A DNA stretch of 64,000 nt. It comes from JAITWN01 sp964388175. Its GTDB lineage: Bacteria; Pseudomonadota; Gammaproteobacteria; SZUA-140. The translations under genes and the position numbers were made by a program. The stretch lies in contig CAYLYS010000001.1 in assembly GCA_964388175.1 (NCBI GenBank), positions 50,568 to 114,567 of the forward strand, in the 5' to 3' direction. Of this stretch, positions 23,674-33,264 are shown piece after piece (positions within the stretch are counted from its first letter, which is position 1; every line of letters starts with the position of its first letter). A model generated the notes under the pieces. That model was not told where the DNA came from, did no database searches, and saw only the letters and a program-made list of their open reading frames with translations.

Positions 23674-25148
23674 CGCCCATCCCGGTCGGTGTGGCGCTGG
23701 AGGGCGGTGCCAGTCTCGCCGAGCTCGCCCAGGCGACCGATGGTGTGCTCAGCGGGCCGGATCTGCGCTTCACCACCGTCAGTACCGATACGCGCGGCCT
23801 GCGCGCCGGCGATCTCTTCGTTGCCTTGCGCGGACCGCATTTCGACGCGCATGCCTTTATCGCCGAAGCCGAGGCGAGAGGCGCCCGCGCGGCGCTGGTC
23901 GATCAGCCGATGCCGGACTGCGGTCTGCCGGTCGTGCGGGTTGCCGATACCCGCATCGCGCTCGGCCGTTTCGCTTCCTGGTGGCGCGGTCGTTTCCAGT
24001 TGCCGGTGGCCGGCATTACCGGCAGCAACGGCAAGACCACGGTGAAGGAGATGCTGGCGCGTATTCTTTCGGCCTGGGGCGAAGGCGTGGTGACGCAGGC
24101 CAATTTCAACAACGAGATCGGCGTGCCGCTCACGCTGCTCGGCCTGCGCAGCCGCCACCGCTTCGGCGTGATCGAAATGGGCGCGCGCAGTCCGGGCGAC
24201 ATCGCCTATCTGAGCGGTGTGGTGCGGCCCGATGTGGCCGTGGTCACCAATGCCGCTCCCGCTCATCTCGCCGGCTTCGGCGACATCGCCGGCGTGGCGC
24301 GCGCCAAGGGCGAGATCTTCACCGGGCTGGGCGAGCAGGGCGTGGCGGTGGTGAACGAAGACGATCCGCGCGCTGGCCTGTGGCGCGTCATGGCCGCCGA
24401 CCGCCGCATCATCGGCTTCGGCATCCGTCACCCGGCCGACGTCAGCGCCGAGGAGCTGGCCGCGAACGATGCGCCCGGCTGCTCTTTCGATCTGTGCATG
24501 CCCGATGGCCGCGCCCGCGTCGCGCTGCGTATTCCGGGTCGCCACAACATCATGAACGCGCTCGCCGCCGCCGCCGTTGCGCACGGCATGGGGGCGACGC
24601 TGGAACAGATCGTGCGCGGTCTGGAGTCGATGGCCGGCGTCGCGCATCGTTTGCAGATGCGCCGCGGCGCCGGCGGTGTGCGCATCATCGACGATACCTA
24701 CAATGCCAACCCGGGTTCGGTGAAGGCGGCGCTGGAAGTGCTGGCGGTCTGCGGCGAGGGCGGCGAGAAAGTGCTGGTGCTGGGCGACATGGCCGAACTC
24801 GGCAACGCCGCCCAGGCGCTGCACGAGCAGATCGGCCGGCAGGCGCGCACGATCGGTGTCAGTCGCCTCTATGCGCTCGGTGAGCTCGCCCGCGTCGCCG
24901 CCGGTGTCTTCGGCGCCGGCGCGCAGCACTACGATAGTCATGAGGCGCTGATCCGGGCCGTGCAGGACGATCTGCGCATGCATGCCGCTGCCGGCAGCGT
25001 GACGCTGCTGGTGAAAGGCTCGCGCAGCATGCGCATGGAGCACGTCGTCGATGCACTGCTCGCCACGGCGGGCGCAGCGCCCGCCGGTGGCGGGCCGCGC
25101 GTGGGCGGCCCGGCGGCTTCCGGCTGGTTGCAGGGACGGGAGGTCTGA
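23664..25148 (+). CDS. murF: UDP-MurNAc-tripeptide:D-Ala-D-Ala ligase
   Basis: The 494-residue ligase attaches D-Ala-D-Ala to make UDP-MurNAc-pentapeptide. It shows STDTRGLRAGDLFVAL at the N-terminal domain, the ATP loop GSNGKTT, NFNNEIGVPLTLL and the C-terminal DDTYNANPGS and GDMAELG. Two starts are possible: ATG 23664 (10-bp overlap with murE) or ATG 23670, which overlaps the murE stop as ATGA; the second shortens it by two residues. The last 25 residues are Gly/Ala-rich and not conserved. Confidence 0.95.
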   Translation: MAMTPIPVGVALEGGASLAELAQATDGVLSGPDLRFTTVSTDTRGLRAGDLFVALRGPHFDAHAFIAEAEARGARAALVDQPMPDCGLPVVRVADTRIALGRFASWWRGRFQLPVAGITGSNGKTTVKEMLARILSAWGEGVVTQANFNNEIGVPLTLLGLRSRHRFGVIEMGARSPGDIAYLSGVVRPDVAVVTNAAPAHLAGFGDIAGVARAKGEIFTGLGEQGVAVVNEDDPRAGLWRVMAADRRIIGFGIRHPADVSAEELAANDAPGCSFDLCMPDGRARVALRIPGRHNIMNALAAAAVAHGMGATLEQIVRGLESMAGVAHRLQMRRGAGGVRIIDDTYNANPGSVKAALEVLAVCGEGGEKVLVLGDMAELGNAAQALHEQIGRQARTIGVSRLYALGELARVAAGVFGAGAQHYDSHEALIRAVQDDLRMHAAAGSVTLLVKGSRSMRMEHVVDALLATAGAAPAGGGPRVGGPAASGWLQGREV

Positions 25149-25150
25149 AC

Positions 25151-26233
25151 GTGCTGCTCTATCTCGCCGAATACCTCGCCCAGTACCATACCGGTTTTCG
25201 CGTATTCAACTACCTGACGCTGCGCGCGATTCTGGGCGTGCTGACCGCGCTGGTGATTTCCTTCATCATCGGCCCGGCGATGATCCGCAAGCTGAGCTAT
25301 CACCAGATCGGACAGGTGGTGCGCAGTGACGGACCGAGCACCCATCTCAGCAAGGCGGGCACGCCGACCATGGGCGGCGCGATGATCCTGGTCGGTATCG
25401 CCGCCGGCACGCTGCTGTGGGCGGATCTGTCGAACAGCCATGTCTGGGTGGTCATGCTGGTGACGCTGTTGTTCGGCGCCATCGGCTGGGTCGACGACTA
25501 CCGCAAGATCAGCCTCGGCAATTCCAAGGGCCTTTCCGCGCGCTCCAAGCTGCTGTGGCAGATGATCGTCGCGCTGGCGGCGACGCTGTATCTGTACATG
25601 AGCGCGCAGTTGCCGATCGAAACGCAGTTCATCGTGCCGTTCTTCAAGAACGTGGTCATCGATCTCGGCTGGTGGTATGTCCCGCTCGTCTGCCTGCTGA
25701 TCGTGGGCTTCAGCAACGCGGTCAATCTGACCGATGGTCTCGATGGCCTCGCCATCCTGCCCGCGGTCATGGTGGCCGGCGCCCTCGCGGTGATCGCGTA
25801 TGCGACCGGACACGTCAACTTTTCCGGCTATCTCGGTATTCCCTACGTGCCCGGCGCCGGCGAGATGGTCGTATTCTGCGGCGCCATCGTCGGCGCCGGC
25901 CTCGGCTTTCTCTGGTTCAACACGCATCCGGCCCAGGTTTTCATGGGTGACATCGGCGCCCTGGCGCTGGGCGCGGCGCTGGCGACGCTGGCGGTGCTGG
26001 TGCGGCAGGAAATCGTGCTGATCATCATGGGCGGTGTATTCATCGTGGAGATGCTGTCGGTCATCATCCAGGTCGCTTCCTACAAGCTGACCGGACGCCG
26101 CATCTTCCGCATGGCGCCGCTGCATCATCATTTCGAACTCAAGGGCTGGCCCGAGCCGCGCGTGATCGTTCGTTTCTGGATCATCACCGTGATTCTGGTC
26201 CTGATCGGCCTGGCCAGTCTCAAGATCCGATGA
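25151..26233 (+). CDS. mraY: Phospho-MurNAc-pentapeptide translocase
   Basis: The 360-residue integral membrane enzyme makes lipid I by moving phospho-MurNAc-pentapeptide onto undecaprenyl phosphate. It has about ten membrane helices and the family motifs TPTMGGAMIL, the aspartates of DDYRK, the NAVNLTDGLDGLA block and MGDIGALALG, ending with the HHHFELKGWPE motif. Translation starts at GTG 25151 after GGGAGGT. Its stop overlaps murD as ATGA. Confidence 0.96.
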   Translation: MLLYLAEYLAQYHTGFRVFNYLTLRAILGVLTALVISFIIGPAMIRKLSYHQIGQVVRSDGPSTHLSKAGTPTMGGAMILVGIAAGTLLWADLSNSHVWVVMLVTLLFGAIGWVDDYRKISLGNSKGLSARSKLLWQMIVALAATLYLYMSAQLPIETQFIVPFFKNVVIDLGWWYVPLVCLLIVGFSNAVNLTDGLDGLAILPAVMVAGALAVIAYATGHVNFSGYLGIPYVPGAGEMVVFCGAIVGAGLGFLWFNTHPAQVFMGDIGALALGAALATLAVLVRQEIVLIIMGGVFIVEMLSVIIQVASYKLTGRRIFRMAPLHHHFELKGWPEPRVIVRFWIITVILVLIGLASLKIR

Positions 26234-27654
26234 GCGGTTACGGAGGCAGCGCCCTCGGCATCATGCAAGCGACCACGACGACAGACGACGAACTGCGCGC
26301 GCGCCTCGGCTTTCACGGCCGGACGCTGGTGGTTGGCCTCGGGCAGACCGGGCTGTCCTGCGCGCGCTTTCTGCACCGGCTCGGTCTGGAAGTGGCAGTC
26401 ACCGACGACCGCGACGTGCCGCCCGGGCTGCACAGTGCGCGCACGGAACTGCCCGATGTGGCGCTGTACCTCGGTGGGTTTTCGACCGAGGCGCTGGCGC
26501 GCTGCGAACGCGTCGTCGTCAGTCCCGGGGTGGCGCTGAGCAACGACTACATGCGCCAGGCCAGCGCCCTCGGTCTCGATATCATCGGCGACATCGAACT
26601 GTTCGCGCGCTGCGTCGATGCCCCGGTGCTGGCGGTGACCGGATCGAACGGCAAGAGCACGGTGACCGCGCTGCTTGGTGAGATGGCGCGCGCTTCGCAT
26701 TGGCAGGCGCGTGTCGGCGGCAACATCGGCACACCGGCGCTCGATCTGCTCGGCGGTACGGTGCCTGATCCGCGTGTGCCCGACCTCTATGTGCTGGAGC
26801 TGTCCAGCTTCCAGCTCGAAACGACCCGCAGCCTGGCTGCGCTCGCCGCTGCCGTGCTCAACGTGAGCGCGGATCATCTCGATCGTTACCGGGACATGGA
26901 CGAATACCTGGCGGCGAAGCTGCGCATCTGGCAGGGCGGCGGCGTGGCCGTGCTCAACCGTGACGATCCGCTGCTGCGGATGTCGGCGCCCGAGCCTGAG
27001 CGCGTGATCAGCTTCGGTGCCGATGAGCCGCCCGACAATATGAGTTTCGGTCTGCGCCGGGACGGCGGGCGGATCTGGCTCGCGCGCGGGCAGGAGCTGC
27101 TGCTCGCGGCCGACGAGATCGGCATCCGCGGCCGTCACAATCTGCTCAATGCGCTGGCCGCGCTGGCGCTCGGCTCCGCCGCCGGTCTGCCGCAGGAAGG
27201 CATGACCGCGGCGCTGCGCGATTTCCGCGGCCTGCCGCATCGCACGCAATGGATCGGCGAGCGTGACGGGGTGGTCTGGTACAACGATTCCAAGGGGACC
27301 AACGTCGGCGCCACGCTGGCGGCGGTGGACGGCCTCGACGGGCCGCTGGTGCTGATCGCCGGCGGGCTGGGCAAGGATCAGGATTTCTCGCCGCTGCGCC
27401 CCGTGCTGAGCGCCAAGGCGCGCGCGGTGGTGCTGATTGGCCTCGACGCCGACCGCATCGAAGCGGCGCTCGCCGGCGCCGTTCCGGTCGCGCGCGCGCA
27501 GGACATGGCGGCTGCCGTGGCCTGCGCCGCGCGGCTGGCGCGGCCGGGCGATGCCGTGCTGTTGTCGCCGGCCTGCGCCAGTTTCGACATGTTCGCCGGC
27601 TATGAGGATCGTGGCGCGCGGTTCATCGCCGCTTTCGAGGAGCTGGCGCCATGA
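26230..27654 (+). CDS. murD: UDP-MurNAc-L-alanine:D-glutamate ligase
   Basis: The 474-residue ligase adds D-glutamate to UDP-MurNAc-L-Ala. Visible are the N-terminal Rossmann VVGLGQTGLSCARFL, the ATP loop GSNGKSTVTALL, GGNIGTPALDLL, ELSSFQLETT and the C-terminal NDSKGTN and LLSPACASFDMF. The N-terminus carries about 20 residues before the conserved fold, slightly longer than usual. It overlaps mraY and ftsW by 4 bp each. Confidence 0.96.
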   Translation: MSGYGGSALGIMQATTTTDDELRARLGFHGRTLVVGLGQTGLSCARFLHRLGLEVAVTDDRDVPPGLHSARTELPDVALYLGGFSTEALARCERVVVSPGVALSNDYMRQASALGLDIIGDIELFARCVDAPVLAVTGSNGKSTVTALLGEMARASHWQARVGGNIGTPALDLLGGTVPDPRVPDLYVLELSSFQLETTRSLAALAAAVLNVSADHLDRYRDMDEYLAAKLRIWQGGGVAVLNRDDPLLRMSAPEPERVISFGADEPPDNMSFGLRRDGGRIWLARGQELLLAADEIGIRGRHNLLNALAALALGSAAGLPQEGMTAALRDFRGLPHRTQWIGERDGVVWYNDSKGTNVGATLAAVDGLDGPLVLIAGGLGKDQDFSPLRPVLSAKARAVVLIGLDADRIEAALAGAVPVARAQDMAAAVACAARLARPGDAVLLSPACASFDMFAGYEDRGARFIAAFEELAP

Positions 27655-28847
27655 GGCAATGGCTGTCGCTGGCGTGGTTGGGCAATGGACGGGGCCGCGC
27701 TCCGTTTGCCGGCGGTTTCATCGTCGACAGCGCGCTGCTGTGGACGATGCTGCTGCTGCTCGGCAGCGGCCTGGTGATGATGGCATCGGCTTCGCTCGCC
27801 GTCGCCGAGCGCGGTTTGGGTCAGCCTTATTACTATTTCACCCGCCAGGCGATCTTCGTCGGCGCCGGTCTGTTCGTCGCTTTCGTGACCACGCGCATAC
27901 CGCTGGCGGTATTCGAGCGCTACGGCGCGGCATTGCTGCTGGCCGCGCTCGCCCTGCTGGTGATCGTGCTGTTGCCCGGCATCGGCAAGGAGGTCAACGG
28001 CAGCATGCGCTGGCTCTCATTCGGTTTCTTCAACGTTCAGCCGTCCGAGTTCGCCAAGCTGTGCACGGTGATTTTCCTCGCCGGTTATCTGGTGCGACGC
28101 GAAGAGGAACTGCGCCGGGCTTCCTTCGGCTGTCTCAAGCCCATGCTGCTGCTGGCGCTGATCTGCGCGCTGCTGCTGGCCGAGCCGGATTTCGGCACCG
28201 CGGCGGTGCTGACCGCGACCGCCATGGGCATGCTGTTTCTGGGCGGCGCGCGGTTATGGCAGTTCGGCGCGTTGCTGGTATTCATCGTCGTCGCGCTGGC
28301 CGGGCTGGCGATTTCCTCTCCCTACCGCCTGGCGCGGATCACGGCATTCCTCGATCCCTGGGCCGACCCCTTCGCCAGCGGGTTTCAGCTGACGCAGGCG
28401 CTGATCGCCTTCGGCCGCGGCGAATGGTTCGGCGTCGGTCTCGGCAGTTCGATCCAGAAGCTGTTTTACCTGCCCGAGGCGCATACCGATTTCATCTTCG
28501 CGGTGATCGCCGAAGAGCTCGGCCTGATGGGCTCGCTCGCCGCCATCGGCCTGTTCGTGTTCCTGGTGATCAAGGCGTTCCGGATCGGGCGCCGCGCCGA
28601 GCATGCGGACAAGCCCTTCGCCGCCTATCTCGCCTATGGGCTCGGTATCTGGCTGGGCCTGCAGGCCTTCATCAATATCGGCGTCAACATGGGGTTGCTG
28701 CCCACCAAGGGTTTGACACTGCCGCTGGTGAGCTACGGCGGCAGCAGCCTGCTCGTTTCCTGCGTCGCCGTGGGTTTGCTGCTGCGCATCAACCATGAGA
28801 CGCGCATGACGCTGGTGCGCCGTCTCGGCAAGGAGAGCCCATGGTGA
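27651..28847 (+). CDS. ftsW: Septal peptidoglycan glycosyltransferase FtsW
   Basis: The 398-residue SEDS-family membrane protein polymerises lipid II at the septum with FtsI. It has about ten membrane helices. Conserved blocks include VNGSMRWLSFGFFNVQPSEFAK, LLAEPDFGTAAV, the catalytic-aspartate region between them, LPEAHTDFIFAVIAEELG and LPLVSYGGSSLL. It overlaps murG by 7 bp. Confidence 0.96.
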   Translation: MRQWLSLAWLGNGRGRAPFAGGFIVDSALLWTMLLLLGSGLVMMASASLAVAERGLGQPYYYFTRQAIFVGAGLFVAFVTTRIPLAVFERYGAALLLAALALLVIVLLPGIGKEVNGSMRWLSFGFFNVQPSEFAKLCTVIFLAGYLVRREEELRRASFGCLKPMLLLALICALLLAEPDFGTAAVLTATAMGMLFLGGARLWQFGALLVFIVVALAGLAISSPYRLARITAFLDPWADPFASGFQLTQALIAFGRGEWFGVGLGSSIQKLFYLPEAHTDFIFAVIAEELGLMGSLAAIGLFVFLVIKAFRIGRRAEHADKPFAAYLAYGLGIWLGLQAFINIGVNMGLLPTKGLTLPLVSYGGSSLLVSCVAVGLLLRINHETRMTLVRRLGKESPW

Positions 28848-29917
28848 CGCGGGTGATGATCATGGCGGGCGGTACCGGCGGCCATGTTTTCCCGGCGCTT
28901 GCCGTTGCCGAGCGCTTGCGCGCCGACGGCGCCGAAGTGCTGTGGCTGGGCACGCGCGCCGGGCTGGAGGCGGGTGTCGTGCCGCGCGCCGGCTTCGAAT
29001 TCGCCAGCGTGCGCATCGGCGGCTTGCGCGGCAAGGGGCTGCTGGGCTGGCTGCTGTTGCCGCTGCGCATGGGGGTGGCGATGGCGCAGTCGCTGGCGGT
29101 CATCATGCGCTTCCGGCCCATGGTGGTGCTCGGCATGGGCGGTTTCGTCACCGGCCCCGGCGGCCTGACCACCTGGCTGCTGCACAAGCCGCTGCTCGTG
29201 CACGAGCAGAACGCCGTCGCCGGCATGACCAACCGCTGGCTGGCGCGGGTGGCGACGCGCACGCTGGTCGCATTCCCGGATGCCTTGCCACGAGCGCTGC
29301 TGACCGGCAATCCCGTGCGCGCCGCGATCGAGATGCTGCCGCCGCCGGATGAGCGCCTGGCCGCGCGCAGCGGGCGTCTGCGTCTGCTGGTGCTCGGCGG
29401 CAGCCTGGGTGCACGCACGCTCAATGAAACCTTGCCGCAGGTGTTGGCCGCGCTGCCGGCGTCACAGCGGCCGGCGGTCTGGCATCAGACCGGGCGCGAG
29501 CGTGACCAAGCGGTGCGCGAGCAGTACGCGGCTCATGCCTGCGAGGCGCGGGTGGCGCCCTTCATCGAAGACATGGCCGAGGCCTATGCCTGGGCGGACG
29601 TGGTCGTGTGCCGTGCCGGCGCACTCACCATCGCCGAGCTGACCGCGGCCGGTCTCGGCGCGATTCTCGTGCCGTATCCGCACGCGGTGGATGATCATCA
29701 GACGCACAACGGCGAATATCTGGTCGCCGCCGGTGCGGCGCTGCTGCTCGCCGAAGGCGCGCAGCTCAAGGATGCGCTGACGCGGCGGCTGGGCGAATTC
29801 TGCGCCGAGGGCGGCAGAGCGCGTCTGCTCGCCATGGCGCTCGCCGCGCGCACGCTCGCCCGGCCCGGCGCGGCGAATGCGGTGGCGCGCTGCTGCGAGG
29901 AGGTGGCGCATGCCTGA
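28841..29917 (+). CDS. murG: UDP-GlcNAc:lipid I N-acetylglucosamine transferase
   Basis: The 358-residue GT-B enzyme converts lipid I to lipid II on the inner face of the membrane. It has the two glycine-rich loops MAGGTGGHVFPA and GGFVTGPGG, then HEQNAVAGMTNR, GNPVR, LGGSLGARTLNE and the donor-site CRAGALTIAELTAAG. The usual S in SRSGA-type motifs is read here as CRAGA. It overlaps murC by 8 bp. Confidence 0.96.
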   Translation: MVTRVMIMAGGTGGHVFPALAVAERLRADGAEVLWLGTRAGLEAGVVPRAGFEFASVRIGGLRGKGLLGWLLLPLRMGVAMAQSLAVIMRFRPMVVLGMGGFVTGPGGLTTWLLHKPLLVHEQNAVAGMTNRWLARVATRTLVAFPDALPRALLTGNPVRAAIEMLPPPDERLAARSGRLRLLVLGGSLGARTLNETLPQVLAALPASQRPAVWHQTGRERDQAVREQYAAHACEARVAPFIEDMAEAYAWADVVVCRAGALTIAELTAAGLGAILVPYPHAVDDHQTHNGEYLVAAGAALLLAEGAQLKDALTRRLGEFCAEGGRARLLAMALAARTLARPGAANAVARCCEEVAHA

Positions 29918-31358
29918 GACGGCGCCGGCGCATATCACCCGGCATGCCACCGGCGCTTTGCGCATGGGCCGCATCCGCCGCATCCGCCTGGTCGGCATCG
30001 GCGGCGCCGGCATGAGCGGCATCGCTGAAGTGCTGCACAACCTCGGCTACGAGGTTTCCGGCTCGGACATGGCCGAGAACGCGGCGATCCGGCGGCTGCG
30101 CGGGCTGGGCGTGCGCATCGCCATCGGCCATGACGCCGAGGCGGTTCGTGACTGTGATGTGCTGGTGCGTTCGACGGCCATCGCCGACGACAACGCGGAA
30201 GTGCACGCCGCGCAGGCGCTGCGCATCCCCATCGTGCCGCGCGCCGAGATGCTGGCCGAACTCATGCGCTTTCGCTTCGGTATCGCGGTCGCGGGCACGC
30301 ACGGCAAGACGACCGTGACCAGCCTGATCGCGAGCCTGCTCGCCGAGGGCGGTCTCGATCCGACTTTCGTCATCGGCGGTCGGCTGAACAGTACCGGCAC
30401 CAATGCCGCGCTGGGCCGAGGTCATTATCTCGTTGCCGAGGCGGATGAAAGCGATGCCTCTTTTCTGCTGTTGCAGCCCATGCTGGCCGTGGTCACCAAT
30501 ATCGATGCCGACCACATGTCGACCTATCACGGCGATTTCGCCGAACTGCGCCAGGCCTTCATCGACTTTTTGCATCACCTGCCGTTCTACGGCCTGGCGG
30601 TGGTGTGTGTCGATGATCCGGTGATCCGCGGCCTGTTGCCGGAGATCTCGCGCCCGCTGCTGACCTACGGTTTCTCGGCCGATGCCGATTATCGCGCCGA
30701 TGAACTGCGCCAGAGCGGCGCCAGCACGCGCTTTGTGCTGCAGACGCCGGATGCGCCGCCGTTCGAAGTCGCGCTGAATCTGGCCGGTCGCCACAATGTG
30801 CTCAATGCGCTCGCGGCGGCGGCGGTGGCGCGCGAGCTCGGTGTCGATAGCGACGCCATCCTGCGCGGGCTCGCCGGCTTTCAGGGCATCGGCCGGCGTT
30901 TCCAGAGTTACGGCGACATCCCCGTCGCTGGCGGCAGCGTGCTGATGATCGACGATTACGGCCATCATCCGCGCGAGGTCCAGGCCGTGCTGCAGGCGCT
31001 GCGCGACGGCTGGCCGGAGCGCCGCATCGTGCTCGTGTTCCAGCCGCATCGCTATACGCGCACGCGCGATCTGTTCGAGGATTTCAGCGCCGTGCTGTCG
31101 ACGGTGGACGAGCTGCTGATGCTCGAGGTCTATGCCGCCGGCGAGGAAGCGCTGCCCGCCGCCGATGCGCGGGCGCTGTGCCGCGCCATCCGCGCCCGCG
31201 GCCGGGTCGAGCCGGTATTCGTCGAGAACCATGCCGAGATCCTGCCGGCGCTGCGCGGCGTGCTGCGCGCGAACGATATGCTGCTGACCATGGGCGCCGG
31301 TGATATCGGCGCGCTGGCCGGCCAGCTTGCCGCCGGTTTGCGCGGAGGCCGGGCATGA
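29910..31358 (+). CDS. murC: UDP-MurNAc:L-alanine ligase
   Basis: The 482-residue enzyme adds the first stem amino acid. Motifs are LVGIGGAGMSGIAEVL, the ATP loop GTHGKTTVTSLI, EADESDASFL, TNIDADHM and the C-terminal DDYGHHPREV and QPHRYTRT. The ATG at 29910 follows GAGGAGGTG. The first 20 residues are an unconserved leader; an internal start is possible. The stop overlaps murB (ATGA). Confidence 0.96.
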   Translation: MPETAPAHITRHATGALRMGRIRRIRLVGIGGAGMSGIAEVLHNLGYEVSGSDMAENAAIRRLRGLGVRIAIGHDAEAVRDCDVLVRSTAIADDNAEVHAAQALRIPIVPRAEMLAELMRFRFGIAVAGTHGKTTVTSLIASLLAEGGLDPTFVIGGRLNSTGTNAALGRGHYLVAEADESDASFLLLQPMLAVVTNIDADHMSTYHGDFAELRQAFIDFLHHLPFYGLAVVCVDDPVIRGLLPEISRPLLTYGFSADADYRADELRQSGASTRFVLQTPDAPPFEVALNLAGRHNVLNALAAAAVARELGVDSDAILRGLAGFQGIGRRFQSYGDIPVAGGSVLMIDDYGHHPREVQAVLQALRDGWPERRIVLVFQPHRYTRTRDLFEDFSAVLSTVDELLMLEVYAAGEEALPAADARALCRAIRARGRVEPVFVENHAEILPALRGVLRANDMLLTMGAGDIGALAGQLAAGLRGGRA

Positions 31359-32284
31359 TGGCGCTGGAAGAGGACAAGCGCGTGCGCGGTGGGAGCGGAC
31401 TGCGTGGTCGCCTGCAGACCGGCGTGAGCCTGGCGCGCCATACCTCCTGGCGCGTGGGTGGGCCGGCCGAGCGCTGTTTCGAGCCGGCGGACATCGACGA
31501 TCTGGCGGTCTATCTGCGCGGTCTCCCCGCCGGCGAGCCCCTACTGTGGCTGGGGCTCGGCAGCAATCTGCTGGTCCGTGACGGCGGCGTGCGCGGCAGC
31601 GTCATTCTCACCGCGGCCGGATTGGGCGGAATCTCGCATCTCAGCGACACCGTGCTGCGCATCGAAGCCGGTGTGCCCTGTGCCAAGGCGGCGCGTTTCA
31701 GCGCCGATGCCGCGCTCGCGGGTGCGGAGTTCCTCACCGGCATTCCCGGCACCATGGGCGGCGCGCTGGCGATGAACGCCGGCGCCTTCGGCGGTGAGAC
31801 CTGGCGCGTGGTCGCCGCGGTGGAAACCATCGACCGGCGCGGCGAGATCAGGGTGCGCACGCCGGCGGATTACCGCGTTGCCTATCGCAGCGTGCAGGGT
31901 CCGCCGGACGAGTGGTTCGTCGCGGCGCATCTGGCGCTGCAGCCGGGCGATGCGGCAGCGGCCAAGGCGCGCATCAAGGAATGCCTGCGCCTGCGCGGCG
32001 AGAGCCAGCCCACCGGCGTGGCGAGTTGCGGTTCGGTGTTCCGCAATCCGCCCGGCGATTACGCCGGACGACTGATCGAGCGCTGCGGCCTGAAAGGTCA
32101 TTGCATCGGTGGCGCCTGCGTTTCCGCCAAGCATGCCAATTTCATTCTCAATGCCGGCGCCGCGAGCGCCGCCGACATCGAGGATCTGATCCTGCACGTG
32201 CAGGCCGTCGTCGAGCGTGAGTGTGGTGTGCGGCTGCAGCCCGAGGTCCACATCGTCGGCGAGCGCGCCCGGAGGATGGCATGA
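31355..32284 (+). CDS. murB: UDP-N-acetylenolpyruvoylglucosamine reductase
   Basis: The 309-residue FAD enzyme reduces enolpyruvyl-UDP-GlcNAc to UDP-MurNAc with NADPH. It has TSWRVGGPAE, LGLGSNLLVRDGG, GAEFLTGIPGTMGGALAMNAGAFGGE and ASCGSVFRNPPGD with the proton-donor serine, followed by GACVSAKHANFI. This is the type I MurB pattern. Overlaps with murC and ddl are 4 bp each. Confidence 0.95.
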   Translation: MMALEEDKRVRGGSGLRGRLQTGVSLARHTSWRVGGPAERCFEPADIDDLAVYLRGLPAGEPLLWLGLGSNLLVRDGGVRGSVILTAAGLGGISHLSDTVLRIEAGVPCAKAARFSADAALAGAEFLTGIPGTMGGALAMNAGAFGGETWRVVAAVETIDRRGEIRVRTPADYRVAYRSVQGPPDEWFVAAHLALQPGDAAAAKARIKECLRLRGESQPTGVASCGSVFRNPPGDYAGRLIERCGLKGHCIGGACVSAKHANFILNAGAASAADIEDLILHVQAVVERECGVRLQPEVHIVGERARRMA

Positions 32285-33264
32285 GCGGCGGCATGAGCGG
32301 GCGCACGGTGCGGGATGCCCGCGATTTCGGCCGCGTCGCCGTGCTGATGGGCGGCTGGTCGGCCGAGCGCGAGGTTTCGCTGCGCAGCGGCGCCGCCGTA
32401 TTGCAGGCGCTGAAGCAAGGGGGTGTCGATGCGCACGGCGTGGATCTGGTGCGCGCCAATGTTCCCGATCTGCTGCGCGGCGGCTTCGATCGCGCGTTCA
32501 TCGCGCTGCATGGCCGCGGCGGCGAGGACGGTGTCATCCAGGGTTTGCTCGAGGCGCTGGGCATTCCCTACACCGGCAGCGGCGTGCTCGGCTGCGCGCT
32601 CGCCATGGACAAATTACGCAGCAAGCGACTGTGGGCCGGCGCGGGCCTGCCGACGCCGCCCTGTGTCGTGCTCGCCGGGGAAGCGGATTGCGCGCGCGCA
32701 CTCGATGAAATCGGCCTGCCCATGATCGTCAAGCCGGCCAATGAAGGTTCCAGCATCGGCATGAGCAAGGTGACGCGCGCGGAAGAATTGCCGGCGGCGC
32801 TGGAGCTGGCGCGGCGCTACGATCGCGAGGTCTTTGCGGAGCGCTGGATCGATGGTCCCGAATACACCGCGGGCGTCCTCGGTGCGGACATGCTGCCGCT
32901 GATCCGGCTGGAAACGCCACGCGTTTTCTATGATTACACCGCCAAATATCACGCCGACGATACGCGTTACCACTGCCCGGCCGGCTTGTCCGCCGAGGCC
33001 GAGCCGGCGCTGCGCTTGCTGGCACAGCGCGCCTTCGCGGCGCTCGGCTGCAGCGGCTGGGGGCGGATCGATCTGCTGTGCGATCGCGACGGCGCGCCGT
33101 GGCTGATCGAGGCGAATACCGTGCCCGGCATGACCGACCACAGTCTGGTGCCGATGGCGGCGCGCGCCGCGGGTATCGGCATGGACGAACTGGTGTGGCG
33201 CATTCTCGAAGGCAGTTTCCTGCCGCGGCCGGATGCGCAGGAGGGCGCCGATGGGCAAAGTTAA
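32281..33264 (+). CDS. ddl: D-alanine--D-alanine ligase
   Basis: The 327-residue ATP-grasp enzyme makes the D-Ala-D-Ala dipeptide used by MurF. It shows VLMGGWSAEREVSLRSG, FIALHGRGGEDGVIQG, YTGSGVLGCALAMDK, KPANEGSSIGMSKV and WLIEANTVPGMTDHSLVP. The tail overlaps ftsQ by 14 bp. A short Met/Gly-rich leader precedes the fold, so an internal ATG at 32293 is a possible alternative start. Confidence 0.95.
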   Translation: MSGGMSGRTVRDARDFGRVAVLMGGWSAEREVSLRSGAAVLQALKQGGVDAHGVDLVRANVPDLLRGGFDRAFIALHGRGGEDGVIQGLLEALGIPYTGSGVLGCALAMDKLRSKRLWAGAGLPTPPCVVLAGEADCARALDEIGLPMIVKPANEGSSIGMSKVTRAEELPAALELARRYDREVFAERWIDGPEYTAGVLGADMLPLIRLETPRVFYDYTAKYHADDTRYHCPAGLSAEAEPALRLLAQRAFAALGCSGWGRIDLLCDRDGAPWLIEANTVPGMTDHSLVPMAARAAGIGMDELVWRILEGSFLPRPDAQEGADGQS